Source: Vavraia culicis subsp. floridensis
Lineage: Eukaryota > Microsporidia > Pleistophoridae
Assembly: GCF_000192795.1 (NCBI RefSeq)
Contig: NW_007360606.1
Coordinates: forward strand, 63,740-127,739
DNA length: 64,000 bases
Direction of reading: 5' to 3'
Under the pieces are notes generated by a model, which was not told the DNA's origin, searched no databases, and saw only the letters and a program-made list of their open reading frames with translations. Positions 29,704-38,638 of this stretch are shown here, piece after piece (the stretch's first letter is position 1; every line of letters begins with the position of its first letter). The position numbers and the translations under genes are program-made.

Positions 29704-30476
29704 TTAAAGCGCTGGCCATCATTTTTTAAACTGTGCAGGTTTAAGTTGAGGCTCATACGGAATTTGATTACCTTTTAGATTGGAAATAGTTTTTTCTCTC
29801 CAGCACTCTAGCAAGCCCTAATCGTGAATAACACGGCAGTGCAGTTTTTGCGTTGTGTTGATGAAGTTAAATCGGTTTAAGATTTGAATAACGCTTCCAT
29901 CAATCAGCAAATTTCGCTACATCTCGTGCGATTTAAATGAGCATTCCACTGCAGTACTCCATTAGTTTTCTTTTACCATCAGCTATGCTATTCCCTTTTA
30001 TAAAAAAAAACTATCCATTAAATGATACTCCCTCGTATGTTATGTTTTTTCGCTGGTTTAAGATCTTTTAGTGAGAATTAATGAACTAATTTCTATTTGC
30101 TGATCGTGCGGTGTTAATGCTATTTGTAAATGACGGTTGAGTGTGTTTCAGAAGAAATCTGAACAACAATCATTTTAACTTTTATTCAGTGCAAATGCAT
30201 GAAACAAAATTTTTTATTTTACATGAAGTTCAACAATTTATATGCCTCGTATTGGCCAATCAGCTTTCGAGTTGTCTTTCTATATATATTAAAAAATATT
30301 TTGATGCGGTAACTCACCAATCAAAAGGTAAAACATACAAATGGAGTTGGAACGAGGCGTGATGTATGATGTAAAAGCATTTTTTCTTCTGTGACACAAA
30401 AATATTGCACTCTTAATTCAGCAACCAAAGTTGCTTTTAATGTTACTGTACGCGTGCTCATTCCTATTTCATGTGT
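29704..30476. other. Intergenic region carrying copy A of a dispersed repeat
   Basis: Spacer between uL23 and the second palmitoyltransferase. Bases about 29980-30282 resemble bases 47838-48162 and are listed separately. A 73-codon frame inside it (30141-30362) is not matched in the other copy and is not called. Confidence 0.5.
29980..30282. repeat. Dispersed non-coding repeat, copy A
   Basis: This stretch aligns by eye with 47838-48162 over its whole length, with shared blocks in the same order and spacing: CTATCCATT, AATGATACT, TTATGTTTTTTC, GTTTAAGATCTT, TTTTATTCAGTGCAAAT, CAAAATTTTTTATTTT, AATCAGCTT and GAGTTGTCTTT. Between blocks the copies differ by substitutions and short indels, and neither carries a shared reading frame. 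It could be a structural RNA family, an old mobile element remnant or a duplicated 3' region. Confidence 0.7.
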
Positions 30477-31475
30477 TTACTCAAACTGCTCAGGTATAGC
30501 AGGTGTGAGTGTTTTTGCTTTTAACTCCTCTTCAGCATAATTCATCTCAAATTCTGTGCCGTTTCCTTTCGTGCTGTACGTTGGCAGTGCCCATTCCCAT
30601 ATGTTATCGCCAAACACCTCCCTAAAATTCTTACGAAAATTAAGAAAGTATGGATTCGCAATATTCCTGCTAAGGTTCGGTGTGTTTAAAGTGATCAGTC
30701 CCTGTGTAAAGATGTAATCCAACGCGTTGCTGCCCATTCTGTACAAGTTGAGTGCCTTTCTTTCCAGGTTAGTTTCGTTTCTGAGTATGAGATACAGATG
30801 AAATACAAGAAACCACAGAGAAGGCGGTATTTCTACAAATGCCACTATAACGGATATTATGAAGTGCTCCCTGAATACGAGCCTGTACTCCTGGTTTTGT
30901 TTCTGTGCTACCATCCGGTACAGAGGGACTGTCTTCAAGGCAATTATGAACGCAATTATTATGAACGCGTTGTGTACGAGCAGTGATATCAAGAAAAGCA
31001 CGAAAAACTTTTGGTTATGGAATCCTACACATGTCTCCATGAAATAGCAGTGCGAAACACGCTTCAGAAAGCAGCGCCCGCATTCTTTGCAGTGCGTGGA
31101 TCGTGGCGGTTTATAAACAAAACAATGCGCGCACACAATCTTGTCCTTTACCTGCTTGTTGATGACCTGCTCCTTCACGGCCATGCTCGCGTCGATTCGC
31201 TTATCACGCGATATATCGTGATAGGTGAAGGGAAACCGGTCAAATGTCGTGACTTTGTTGTCGTTTAGGACGCGTACGTAGTTTATGATTATGTAAGACA
31301 GCAACATGGTGTATGTCAGGTAGACGTACAGTGACGTGCCGTTGAATCTGAGCGTGTCCACGCACAGCACTTTTATGACCGTGAAGTAGAAGTAAATGAG
31401 CGTGAATGGCAGCAAAGAGCTGACCAGTCCCTTTATGATGAGCCTTTTTGAATCGGTCTCTACCATTGCGTTCAT
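30477..31475 (-). CDS. Palmitoyltransferase-like protein with altered DHHC motif (VSHC)
   Basis: Second member of the DHHC family, 332 residues. Four membrane segments are visible: two near the N-terminus (LPFTLIYFYFTVIKVLCV and VYLTYTMLLSYIIINYV) and two after the cysteine-rich domain (VLFLISLLVHNAFIIIAFII and FIISVIVAFVEIPPSLWFLV). The domain itself has VCAHCFVYKPPRSTHCKECG then RCFLKRVSHCYFMETCVGFHN: every zinc-binding Cys and the acyl-accepting Cys remain, but the Asp and first His of DHHC are Val and Ser. Such a change is expected to impair normal autoacylation chemistry, so it may be inactive, or use a variant mechanism. The ATG at 31475 has no C-rich motif; Met4 is an alternative. Confidence 0.85.
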   Translation of the reverse strand: MNAMVETDSKRLIIKGLVSSLLPFTLIYFYFTVIKVLCVDTLRFNGTSLYVYLTYTMLLSYIIINYVRVLNDNKVTTFDRFPFTYHDISRDKRIDASMAVKEQVINKQVKDKIVCAHCFVYKPPRSTHCKECGRCFLKRVSHCYFMETCVGFHNQKFFVLFLISLLVHNAFIIIAFIIALKTVPLYRMVAQKQNQEYRLVFREHFIISVIVAFVEIPPSLWFLVFHLYLILRNETNLERKALNLYRMGSNALDYIFTQGLITLNTPNLSRNIANPYFLNFRKNFREVFGDNIWEWALPTYSTKGNGTEFEMNYAEEELKAKTLTPAIPEQFE

Positions 31476-32167
31476 GCACGCTAATTATGCGGTCTGAAGA
31501 TAAAGAAGCGCTTTCTCTCAGGATGACCCTTATAGATCGTGTTTTACTCCGTTCATGAGAAGCAATGCACACTCTCAAACTAACCAGTGATCCATGTCTG
31601 GCACACGGTGTGCAATTTGTTCCGGTCTGCCAAGAATGGTAAAATGCGGTAGTTTTTTTGTTTTGACCCTGGTGTAGCGGAGCATTGAACGTTATGCTGG
31701 AAATGGATGGAAGTTTGGCCGATGTTTTTTGTATGCATGTTTTACAAAACAGCACCTGGTAATAACGCATAACGAGCCAATAAAAAACAAAGTTTACATT
31801 TTTGTATAAAATAAGGAGCTCAAGATTGTTATTTATTCATCTTTTTTATGCGCACTCAGCTGTTCCTATAAACTATATTTGAAGGGCATGTTTTTCAAAC
31901 AATAATTAATTATTTAACCCCTACCAAAATGCTTAGAACAAATGAAAAAACTTGACATACCAAAGGCAGGTGATTGTCTAATAAGTAGTAAAACTATGTC
32001 CTGTTTTACAGGAGGGAATAGCACAACTGATGTTGTGACAAAAGAGCGAACCTTGCAAACGATAATAGCAAACTAAACTTATAGACCTACCTTTACGAGC
32101 AATAATAGCTCATACCAAGAACAATAGCGCGCGCCAACACTGTAAGGTATGAACTAGCCGTCTTTAA
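31476..32167. other. Intergenic region, nothing recognised
   Basis: About 690 bases between the palmitoyltransferase-like gene start and the 3' end of histone H4. A strong start motif (AACCCCTACCAAA then ATG) at 31917-31934 leads only into an 8-codon frame. No other feature. Confidence 0.4.
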
Positions 32168-32470
32168 TTAATAACCCATCATCTTAACACCCATTTTCTT
32201 TACACCATTCATAACATCGCACACACTGAGTGTCTTCCTCCTTGCAACCACACAGTACTCAATCGCACACCGGATCAGACTCTCCAGGAAGAATCCTGCG
32301 CGTGTAGCAATCACAAAATAGCAGTCCTTAGACACGCGCTTAACTCCTCCCTTTCTTGCGAGTCTCTTTATTGCCGGCTTGCCCAGCTCAAACGATTTTG
32401 GTGTTGTTCTTCGGTGTCTTTTTGCTGCTCCTTTGCCTAAGCCTTTTCCTCCTTTTCCGCGTCCTGACAT
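32168..32470 (-). CDS. H4: Histone H4, divergent
   Basis: Core nucleosome histone of 100 residues, close to the usual 103. The N-terminal tail SGRGKGGKGLGKGAAKRHRR is almost canonical and keeps the acetylatable lysines. KPAIKRLARKGGVKRVS is also canonical. The rest of the fold has diverged strongly: the usual [20 protein letters not shown] is replaced by FVIATRAGFFLESLIRCAIE, and the C-terminus ends KMMGY instead of the usual TLYGFGG. The start is the ATG at 32470, directly after GACCC. A TATA-like element shared with H3 lies 19 bases further upstream. Confidence 0.95.
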   Translation of the reverse strand: MSGRGKGGKGLGKGAAKRHRRTTPKSFELGKPAIKRLARKGGVKRVSKDCYFVIATRAGFFLESLIRCAIEYCVVARRKTLSVCDVMNGVKKMGVKMMGY

Positions 32471-32489
32471 GGGTCGCCTTTGATTTTGT

Positions 32490-32503
32490 GTTTTTATAGT
32501 TTT
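32490..32503 (-). promoter_or_regulatory. TATA-like promoter element of histone H4
   Basis: The minus strand reads AAAACTATAAAAAC, 19 bases before the ATG-adjacent position of the H4 gene. The same 14 bases occur at 34054-34067, 21 bases before histone H3. Exact sharing and near-identical spacing point to a core promoter element. Confidence 0.6.
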
Positions 32504-34053
32504 GGTGATTGTTTTGGAGGGAAAGTAACAAACCAATCAGACGTGGATGTGTTTTTAATTCGTGTTTTGAGAGTTAAAAATGGAAAATATGTGAAATGCG
32601 TGCGGTGCCAGTTTTGGGGTGATTTGCAGCGTACTTTTGCGGTTATGTGCTGTAATTAAGTGTTAAATTGCGATAAATTGATAAAACGATTTATCAGCGT
32701 TGTACTTAATTTGAGTTGACTCGCATGGTTGTTACGTGCATGTGATGATAGTTTTGCCATTGGGAATGCTGTTTTTGTGTAATACTGGTGCACGAACACC
32801 GGTGTGCGTGAAGTAAAAAGTAAATTTTATTATATTTTAGTACTAGTGCTTAGAATTTTACTTTCTGTGGCTGAAAAGTGCAAACATGTGGGAAAGAAAT
32901 GGTGTGCTCAGACCGTCAGCAGGGTGGTCGCACGAACTATGATTAATCGGCAGTATGTACGAACGAGCGGCCTTGGTGCAGAGAAATGCTGTGATGTGCA
33001 CGTATTTCGAATGAAAGAAACGTTCCTTGCTAACAGTGCAGTTATTATCCCTTCATATTGAAACAGATAAATCTGCAGAAATAATTTGTTAGCCAACCAA
33101 AAATTGGTGCAGCACCATCAGATCTGTGCGATAAGATGCTATACCATGTTTAATTACGAAGTAGTGATGAATTGCTATATGAGCAAATCAGAACAAGAAG
33201 TATATTTACGTCAGGGCATGATAAATGATGCCATACCAGTTAAAAGGCTGTAAAATGCTGACAGATCGCTTGGTGTAAAAGAGAATTGAATGTATGGTAA
33301 TTTGAAGTGAATGGATTAATACGGATGAGTGAAAATACAGAATTGCCGTAATATTGTGAGGCTGTAAACGCATTATAACGAGCCGTTCACGGCTTGTATA
33401 GCGGTGCACAAAGATTCATTTCTAGCAATGATATAACGTGTGCAGCCGAGCTACATCACATGAACAAGGCCCATCCTGTGCGCACCTATTACCGGTCTAA
33501 ACGCTTTTTAATCGATAGGTGATCTGCTTTTACATTTTTGTAACCACCAGGCCTGATTTGTTAGATTAGAGGATTGTTGGTCGAATGGTGTGCCATAGAC
33601 CAGACTGAACATGTGTTCATACCGTGTAACCTTTCACAAATTACTTCGGAGACTGCAAACATCGAAAACAGTTTGAAAATACGGGTGCTTAATCGATAGA
33701 AAATATCGGGGATTGCGAATGAAGGATTGTACACCTCAAATTATCTGCCCATCAATATTACATATTTGTGGATTGGCGATGAAAGGGCTATGCATTCTTA
33801 GCTTTCGGGATAATGAAAATTATACCAAACGTGTTTTGAACATCTAAAAGGTATTTTGAAACTTTTCAACACGGATTTGCCTCGTATACCATATTGAGCT
33901 ATTGCCATATGCCGTAAAGCTACAAATGAACAAGAAATGCGTTAATTGCAGTCTTTTGGTTGCAATACCTATCTTTCCATTCTTCAACATCGTACCACTC
34001 ATGCACCGCGATTGCACAGGGCTTTTACCTCCGTTTTTTCCCTCCAGAAAATA
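32504..34053. other. Long spacer between divergent histone genes
   Basis: About 1.55 kb with no convincing gene. Frames at 32804-33061 (no ATG start) and 33206-33409 are not supported. The gap is unusual, since many compact eukaryotes keep H3 and H4 as a tight divergent pair. Confidence 0.45.
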
Positions 34054-34067
34054 AAAACTATAAAAAC
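34054..34067 (+). promoter_or_regulatory. TATA-like promoter element of histone H3
   Basis: AAAACTATAAAAAC, identical to the element before histone H4, located 21 bases upstream of the H3 ATG. Between it and the ATG lies the C-rich motif GTCCCCA. Confidence 0.6.
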
Positions 34068-34088
34068 CAGGACCTGGCATAGTCCCCA

Positions 34089-34535
34089 ATGGCACGCACG
34101 AAACAAACAGCACGAAAGAGCACTGGCGGCAAGGCACCTAGAAAAGGACTGGCAGCCAAGGCAGCACGAAAGACATCAGCCGTAGATATAGGAACAGCTA
34201 CCAAGCGAGTGAGCAGATACAAACCAGGTAACACGCTACTGTTCCGTGAGATAAAGAAGTACAGCAAAAGCATTGACTGTCTGATCCCAAAGCAGCCATT
34301 TAAACGTTTTGTGTTGAGTGCTCTCAATGAGATTGGAATGAGAGATAGTGTTAGATTTAAGGCAGGGTGCCTGAATGCCCTGCAGGAAGCGCTTGAAAAT
34401 TTCGTTGTAACGTTATGTGAAGACGCGTATCTTTGCACGAGACACGCAGGCAGAGTTACGCTTATGCCTAAGGATCTTAACCTGGTGATGAGAATCAAAA
34501 GGCCGATGTTCCTTGTAGGTCCGTGCAAAGTATGA
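34089..34535 (+). CDS. H3: Histone H3
   Basis: Core nucleosome histone of 148 residues, slightly longer than the usual 135. The tail ARTKQTARKSTGGKAPRK is canonical, keeping K4, K9, S10 and K14, followed by a modified AAKAARKTSAVD region where the K27 context (ARKS) becomes ARKT. The fold shows YKPGNTLLFREIKKYSKS (compare YRPGTVALREIRRYQKS), PFKRFV, a short insertion, LQEALENFVVTLCEDAYLCTRHAGRVTLMPKDLNL split over the conserved EA..YLV.LFED region, and a longer C-terminus ending PCKV. Start ATG 34089 follows GTCCCCA. Confidence 0.97.
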   Translation: MARTKQTARKSTGGKAPRKGLAAKAARKTSAVDIGTATKRVSRYKPGNTLLFREIKKYSKSIDCLIPKQPFKRFVLSALNEIGMRDSVRFKAGCLNALQEALENFVVTLCEDAYLCTRHAGRVTLMPKDLNLVMRIKRPMFLVGPCKV

Positions 34536-34911
34536 GATTAAATGTTGAGTCATAAAAATTGGTTTTTGGTTCGTGTTAATGCTATGCTCGGTGCTTGGCG
34601 GTTTATTTAACTTTTCTGTTCTCATTTTTGTTTACGTTCCTTTCTACAGATTGCGATGCACTTTTCGCAGGGTGCTGTGCACGGTTGGCGTGTCGTTCGT
34701 TCGCAGGCATGGCCGCAGCGAGTCCCGGTTGATCATAGAAATGTGTTTGTTTGAGTGGCGCTGTGTGAAAATGTAAATAGATGATTTTTAGTAAAAAAGT
34801 TTTGGAGATGCTTAGTTTGGGCAATGAACGGGCTGAGTTTACAAAAAATAGGTTGCCTACATGGATAGAGGTGTGTAAAGGGGCCTTGTAATTTTTATCC
34901 CATTTTTTGAA
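34536..34911. other. Intergenic region, nothing recognised
   Basis: About 375 bases after H3. ATCCCATTTTTTGAA, a start motif, precedes the ATG at 34912. Short frames here are not supported. Confidence 0.45.
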
Positions 34912-36297
34912 ATGGACGCGAGAATCAAAGAGCGCGCTCATCACATATGCAAAAAATTATCAAACAAAAATATAGAAATGAATGTAAATGATGTGGTTAG
35001 AGACTTGGAAATGATGAAATACAAGAAAATGGAACGGTTGGCTGAGGAGAAGATCTATAAAAATTATTTGGATTACAAAACTAGGGAATCAAAGATATTT
35101 GAGCGTATTAAAAATGAAGAAGACGTGATTTATGACATGAAACTCTACTTAAACACAGATATAGACTGCCTGTCCTTTCAGGAGCACGAAGTTGAATCGT
35201 ACTTCATCCACAAGAAGATTCTGTACATCAAGTTTAGCAATGATTTTTTTGATGATGGCTTCGACATAAAGAAAGTTAAGAGAATAGCCAAGTATTGCAA
35301 TGCCTACAGAACAGATGAGCTGTATTTTAACGTTGATTACAGAGAAAGAAGCATCTTTCTATTGGTTCAAATTCTTAAGAAGGTGAACTTGCCTCTTAAA
35401 ATATTGTACTACGAAAACTGCGACAGCACGGTGTTCTTGCATATGGAAGATCGGAAATGGCCCTGCGACAAGGAGGCGATTGAATGTGTTAAATCTGCTT
35501 TGCTGTGCCATATATACTCGCACTGCAAGCTCGCCTACGCGATCACGCGAGAGTCGGTTTTTCTTAGACTAAACGATAGAGTTTACAAGGTAATGATAAA
35601 ATACGAACGAAGAGCAGATCACGATGTGGAGAAAGAACACAAGCAGGACGAAGTGCAGAACTCTGCAGGAAGTGCAAAAAACTTGGATGATCCAACCAAT
35701 GAAATCGTTGATTCCCTTCGTCTCTACAAAAGTTTTGGGACAGGAAAAAAAATAGCTAAGGAATACATCAAACTCTACTTGAACGCACACGGATTCCTCC
35801 CATTTTACATAAAAAACTACGAAATAGATGTGTTGATAGCGGAGATCAATGCTGTCAATCCAGGACAAATACTCATTTTGTTCATAAAATTGCCGAAACA
35901 AAAGTTAGCAAGTTTTAAAAACCTAGATTCGGTGCTTCTGAATAGATTAGTGCTGTTAAATCGGAAGATTTTACATCATCTATCGCAGGATATTTTTATA
36001 AATGGTCAACGAATGCTAAAACCAAGCTTTAAAGACTATGACTTTGTGCTAATGAAGGATAGGATAGAAGGAACTCGCGAAAATATTGTTGTCGTGAGCG
36101 ATAACGACGTGTCAAAGTTTTTGTTGGGTCAGATTGAAGTGAACGATTACTTTGGGATAGAAATGTATGCTTACCTCCTTTTCTCTGAGTACAATCAAGT
36201 TTTAATGGTTAAAATGAAGGATATGAAGTATATTTCGTTGGTTGTGAATATTTTGCTCATCAAGACATCGTTTGGCTATCTTTACAAAAATTTTTGA
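34912..36297 (+). CDS. Unrecognised 461-residue protein
   Basis: The ATG at 34912 follows ATCCCATTTTTTGAA. The first 75 residues are a charged helix with coiled-coil tendency (RLAEEKIYKNYLDYKTRESK). The rest alternates strands and helices with many Lys, Tyr and Asp; a polar linker at about 235-265 (EKEHKQDEVQNSAGSAKN) separates two globular halves. No catalytic signature, membrane segment or Cys cluster is visible. A ribosome-biogenesis factor was considered because of the company nearby, but there is no motif to support it. Confidence 0.75.
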   Translation: MDARIKERAHHICKKLSNKNIEMNVNDVVRDLEMMKYKKMERLAEEKIYKNYLDYKTRESKIFERIKNEEDVIYDMKLYLNTDIDCLSFQEHEVESYFIHKKILYIKFSNDFFDDGFDIKKVKRIAKYCNAYRTDELYFNVDYRERSIFLLVQILKKVNLPLKILYYENCDSTVFLHMEDRKWPCDKEAIECVKSALLCHIYSHCKLAYAITRESVFLRLNDRVYKVMIKYERRADHDVEKEHKQDEVQNSAGSAKNLDDPTNEIVDSLRLYKSFGTGKKIAKEYIKLYLNAHGFLPFYIKNYEIDVLIAEINAVNPGQILILFIKLPKQKLASFKNLDSVLLNRLVLLNRKILHHLSQDIFINGQRMLKPSFKDYDFVLMKDRIEGTRENIVVVSDNDVSKFLLGQIEVNDYFGIEMYAYLLFSEYNQVLMVKMKDMKYISLVVNILLIKTSFGYLYKNF

Positions 36298-37225
36298 AAT
36301 AAATTTATCAATTGCGAACATTCATGTATTTGAAAAGATATGGCAATGTTTATCCATCGGACTTGACAGTTTAGAACCGTTCTCCTGTGTATAAAGAACA
36401 ACACGGCAGTCGATAAAAATGTTCCGTAAATCAAGCACTCAATTTTCTGTTATTCTTGTCTTGTACAATCGTGCGACCGCAATTTATAAGCTGTTTATCA
36501 CCAATTTTCCTAGAAATGTACGCTTTCGCCCGATTATTCGATTACAGCCCGGAATGATCATTTGTAGATCATTTATAACGGCAATCTTATGTTTATTTAA
36601 CTATGAATGTAAATGTCTCTCTTCCTTGCACTCAGCATATGCTGTTATCAACGAATTACGTGCTTTTTCGGAAAGTTTGTCTTGAAAACTTGTCATAAGC
36701 CCATTTTCTAGTACGTACACCGGTGACTGAGTGTTTCCACGAATTGATTTCTTCTACCAATAGACCATTTCAATCAACACCTGTATGACACATATCAGCA
36801 ATTAAACCTAATATAATTAATACCGATTGCTTTGAAACGAAATATTACCGGTTTACCTTACGATTACTGCATGAAACAACGATACGAAAATGTTTGATAT
36901 TTGCAGCAGAACTGTTGTCATTAATTTACCAAATCGTTGTTCGCTGTCAAGCTTATTTAAAATTTTTTACCAAAAATTTTTCATTTTATTCTCAGTTTTA
37001 AAAATTTTTACAAATTCGTAGATCGATCTAGTTACTGAACCAAAGTGTTTTTCGCTGTTCACAATCGGTTTAAATACCAAGTAACGATATAACGAGAATT
37101 TTGTGCAGACCGTCCGTAGAAGAGCGCGCAAGGCAATAAAACGTCAGTCTGGAAATAAAAATAATTTGCAATTGTGCTGTTGGCAATGCCTGTGCCATAC
37201 ATCTGCGTAAAAATTTACCCCTTAC
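36298..37225. other. Long intergenic region
   Basis: About 930 bases. An ATG-started 88-codon frame at 36419-36685 has no start motif and no resemblance to known proteins; I do not call it. The end holds TACCCCTTAC before the BRX1 start. Confidence 0.4.
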
Positions 37226-38638
37226 ATGCCAACTTTATTTCTTTTGTCAAAGAACACCTCAGCAACACACAAATATGTCTTGAAAGACTTGTTCAAATTC
37301 GTTCCTAGCGCAGTCAAAGAATCGAAATGTGACAGCAGAAAGGAGATAAAAGAGCTTATGAGCATGCACGAGTGCGATAGCCTGGTATACTTTGAGTGTA
37401 CCAAGAGAAGAAATACTATATGGTTGGTGAAGTCGGGCGGTCCATCGGTCGAGTGTGATATTGACGTAATGTTTTCTATCGATCGTCTTAAGTTCCTGGT
37501 CAACTCGTATTTGAATGTTGGCCACGTTCTTCTGTTCCAGCCCGAATTTGAGAATGATAGCGGACTGAAAATACTCAAAAACGTTCTTACCACCATTTTC
37601 AAACGTGAAGATGAGTTTGCCGAGCGAGCAATGTCGTTCTCGTATGAGGACGGCAAAGTGTTTTTCAGGAATTATAAGTTGGATGATGAGATGCAGGAAA
37701 TCGGTCCTCGAATGGTTTTTACGATCAGAAAGGTTTTTGACGGAGAGTTTAATGGAAATACGCTGTACGAAAATATGGATCTGCTAAAGGAGGAGGAAGA
37801 AGCAAAAAATAGCTCAATCGAGAAGAATAGTGACAGGAATGGAAACGCACATGTAAAGGGTGCTGATGCCGACGCAAACAATGAAATGAACAGGCTTGAG
37901 AGTGCAGAATCGCAAAATGTCAATAGTAACGGTAAGATTGCAATCAATGAAAATACCGGAAGTGAAACTGAAAATACGTTAAGCAAAAATAAGCAGAATG
38001 GTGCCGTTAAAAGTGCTGCTGTTCCAAATGAACAGTTTAATGCCGCTGAATCAACCAGCAAATCTACAGTGCACAATCCGTCTAAACCGGTCGGAGCTAA
38101 CAAAGAGAGCTCTGCAATAAAAAAGGCAGGAGCGAAGCGCGGTGCAGCATCAGCAGGTAAGGATGCTGTTAAGACCAAAACGGCCAAATGCACCACACAA
38201 TCAAAGGCTGACATTTCAACACCCGACCAACCAAAATTATCCGACACCGAGCCAGTCTTAGACAAGAACGCGAATGCACCCACTAAGAAACGTGCTGCAC
38301 CCATTAAAAAAAGCACGATCAAGCCCAAGCCTGCCACACCTAGGAGGGTCGCTAACAAAAGAGTGAAAAGTGCAACACCGTCTGAAAGCCAGGAGAGCAA
38401 AATCAAAGATTCTGCAAACAACGTAACAGACAATGCACCAGCAGTTGTTACCAGTGAGCCAGCTCCTTCCAATGACACAAACACCAAAGTTAAAAAGACA
38501 CGTGCTGTCAAATCAAAGGATAATGACCAGCGGGAAGAAAAGAAAGACATAGAAAAAAATAAAAACGAAAAAGAAAATAAAAACGTCCAGCAGAAACAGA
38601 GCAATAAAAAGGCCGTAAAGCGAGGCAGCAAGAAATAG
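37226..38638 (+). CDS. BRX1: BRX1, 60S assembly factor, with a long histone-H1-like tail
   Basis: Brix-domain protein needed for large-subunit ribosome assembly in the nucleolus. Residues 1-190 match BRX1: CDSLVYFECTKRRNTIWLVK (compare CIFFEGKRKRDLYMWL), GPSVECDIDVMFSIDRLKF, LLFQPEFEND, VFFRNYKL, EIGPRMVFTIRKVFDGEF and NTLYEN. Residues from about 191 to 470 form a low-complexity tail: first acidic and Asn-rich, then Lys/Ala/Pro/Thr-rich with repeated KKAGAKRG, KKRAAPIKKS and KPATPRR elements similar to linker histone tails, ending KKAVKRGSKK. The tail is longer than the domain and is unusual for BRX1 (about 290-350 residues in total elsewhere). Start ATG 37226 follows TACCCCTTAC. Confidence 0.9.
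   Translation: MPTLFLLSKNTSATHKYVLKDLFKFVPSAVKESKCDSRKEIKELMSMHECDSLVYFECTKRRNTIWLVKSGGPSVECDIDVMFSIDRLKFLVNSYLNVGHVLLFQPEFENDSGLKILKNVLTTIFKREDEFAERAMSFSYEDGKVFFRNYKLDDEMQEIGPRMVFTIRKVFDGEFNGNTLYENMDLLKEEEEAKNSSIEKNSDRNGNAHVKGADADANNEMNRLESAESQNVNSNGKIAINENTGSETENTLSKNKQNGAVKSAAVPNEQFNAAESTSKSTVHNPSKPVGANKESSAIKKAGAKRGAASAGKDAVKTKTAKCTTQSKADISTPDQPKLSDTEPVLDKNANAPTKKRAAPIKKSTIKPKPATPRRVANKRVKSATPSESQESKIKDSANNVTDNAPAVVTSEPAPSNDTNTKVKKTRAVKSKDNDQREEKKDIEKNKNEKENKNVQQKQSNKKAVKRGSKK

Noticed and set aside
31240..31770. 176-codon minus-strand frame overlapping the start of the second palmitoyltransferase gene
   Set aside because: Its composition is irregular, it has no motif, and the overlapping frame has an unambiguous cysteine-rich domain.
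37672..38631. 319-codon minus-strand frame opposite BRX1
   Set aside because: It is the shadow of the low-complexity BRX1 tail: Lys, Ala and Ser codons read backwards give Leu-, Phe- and Ser-rich frames.
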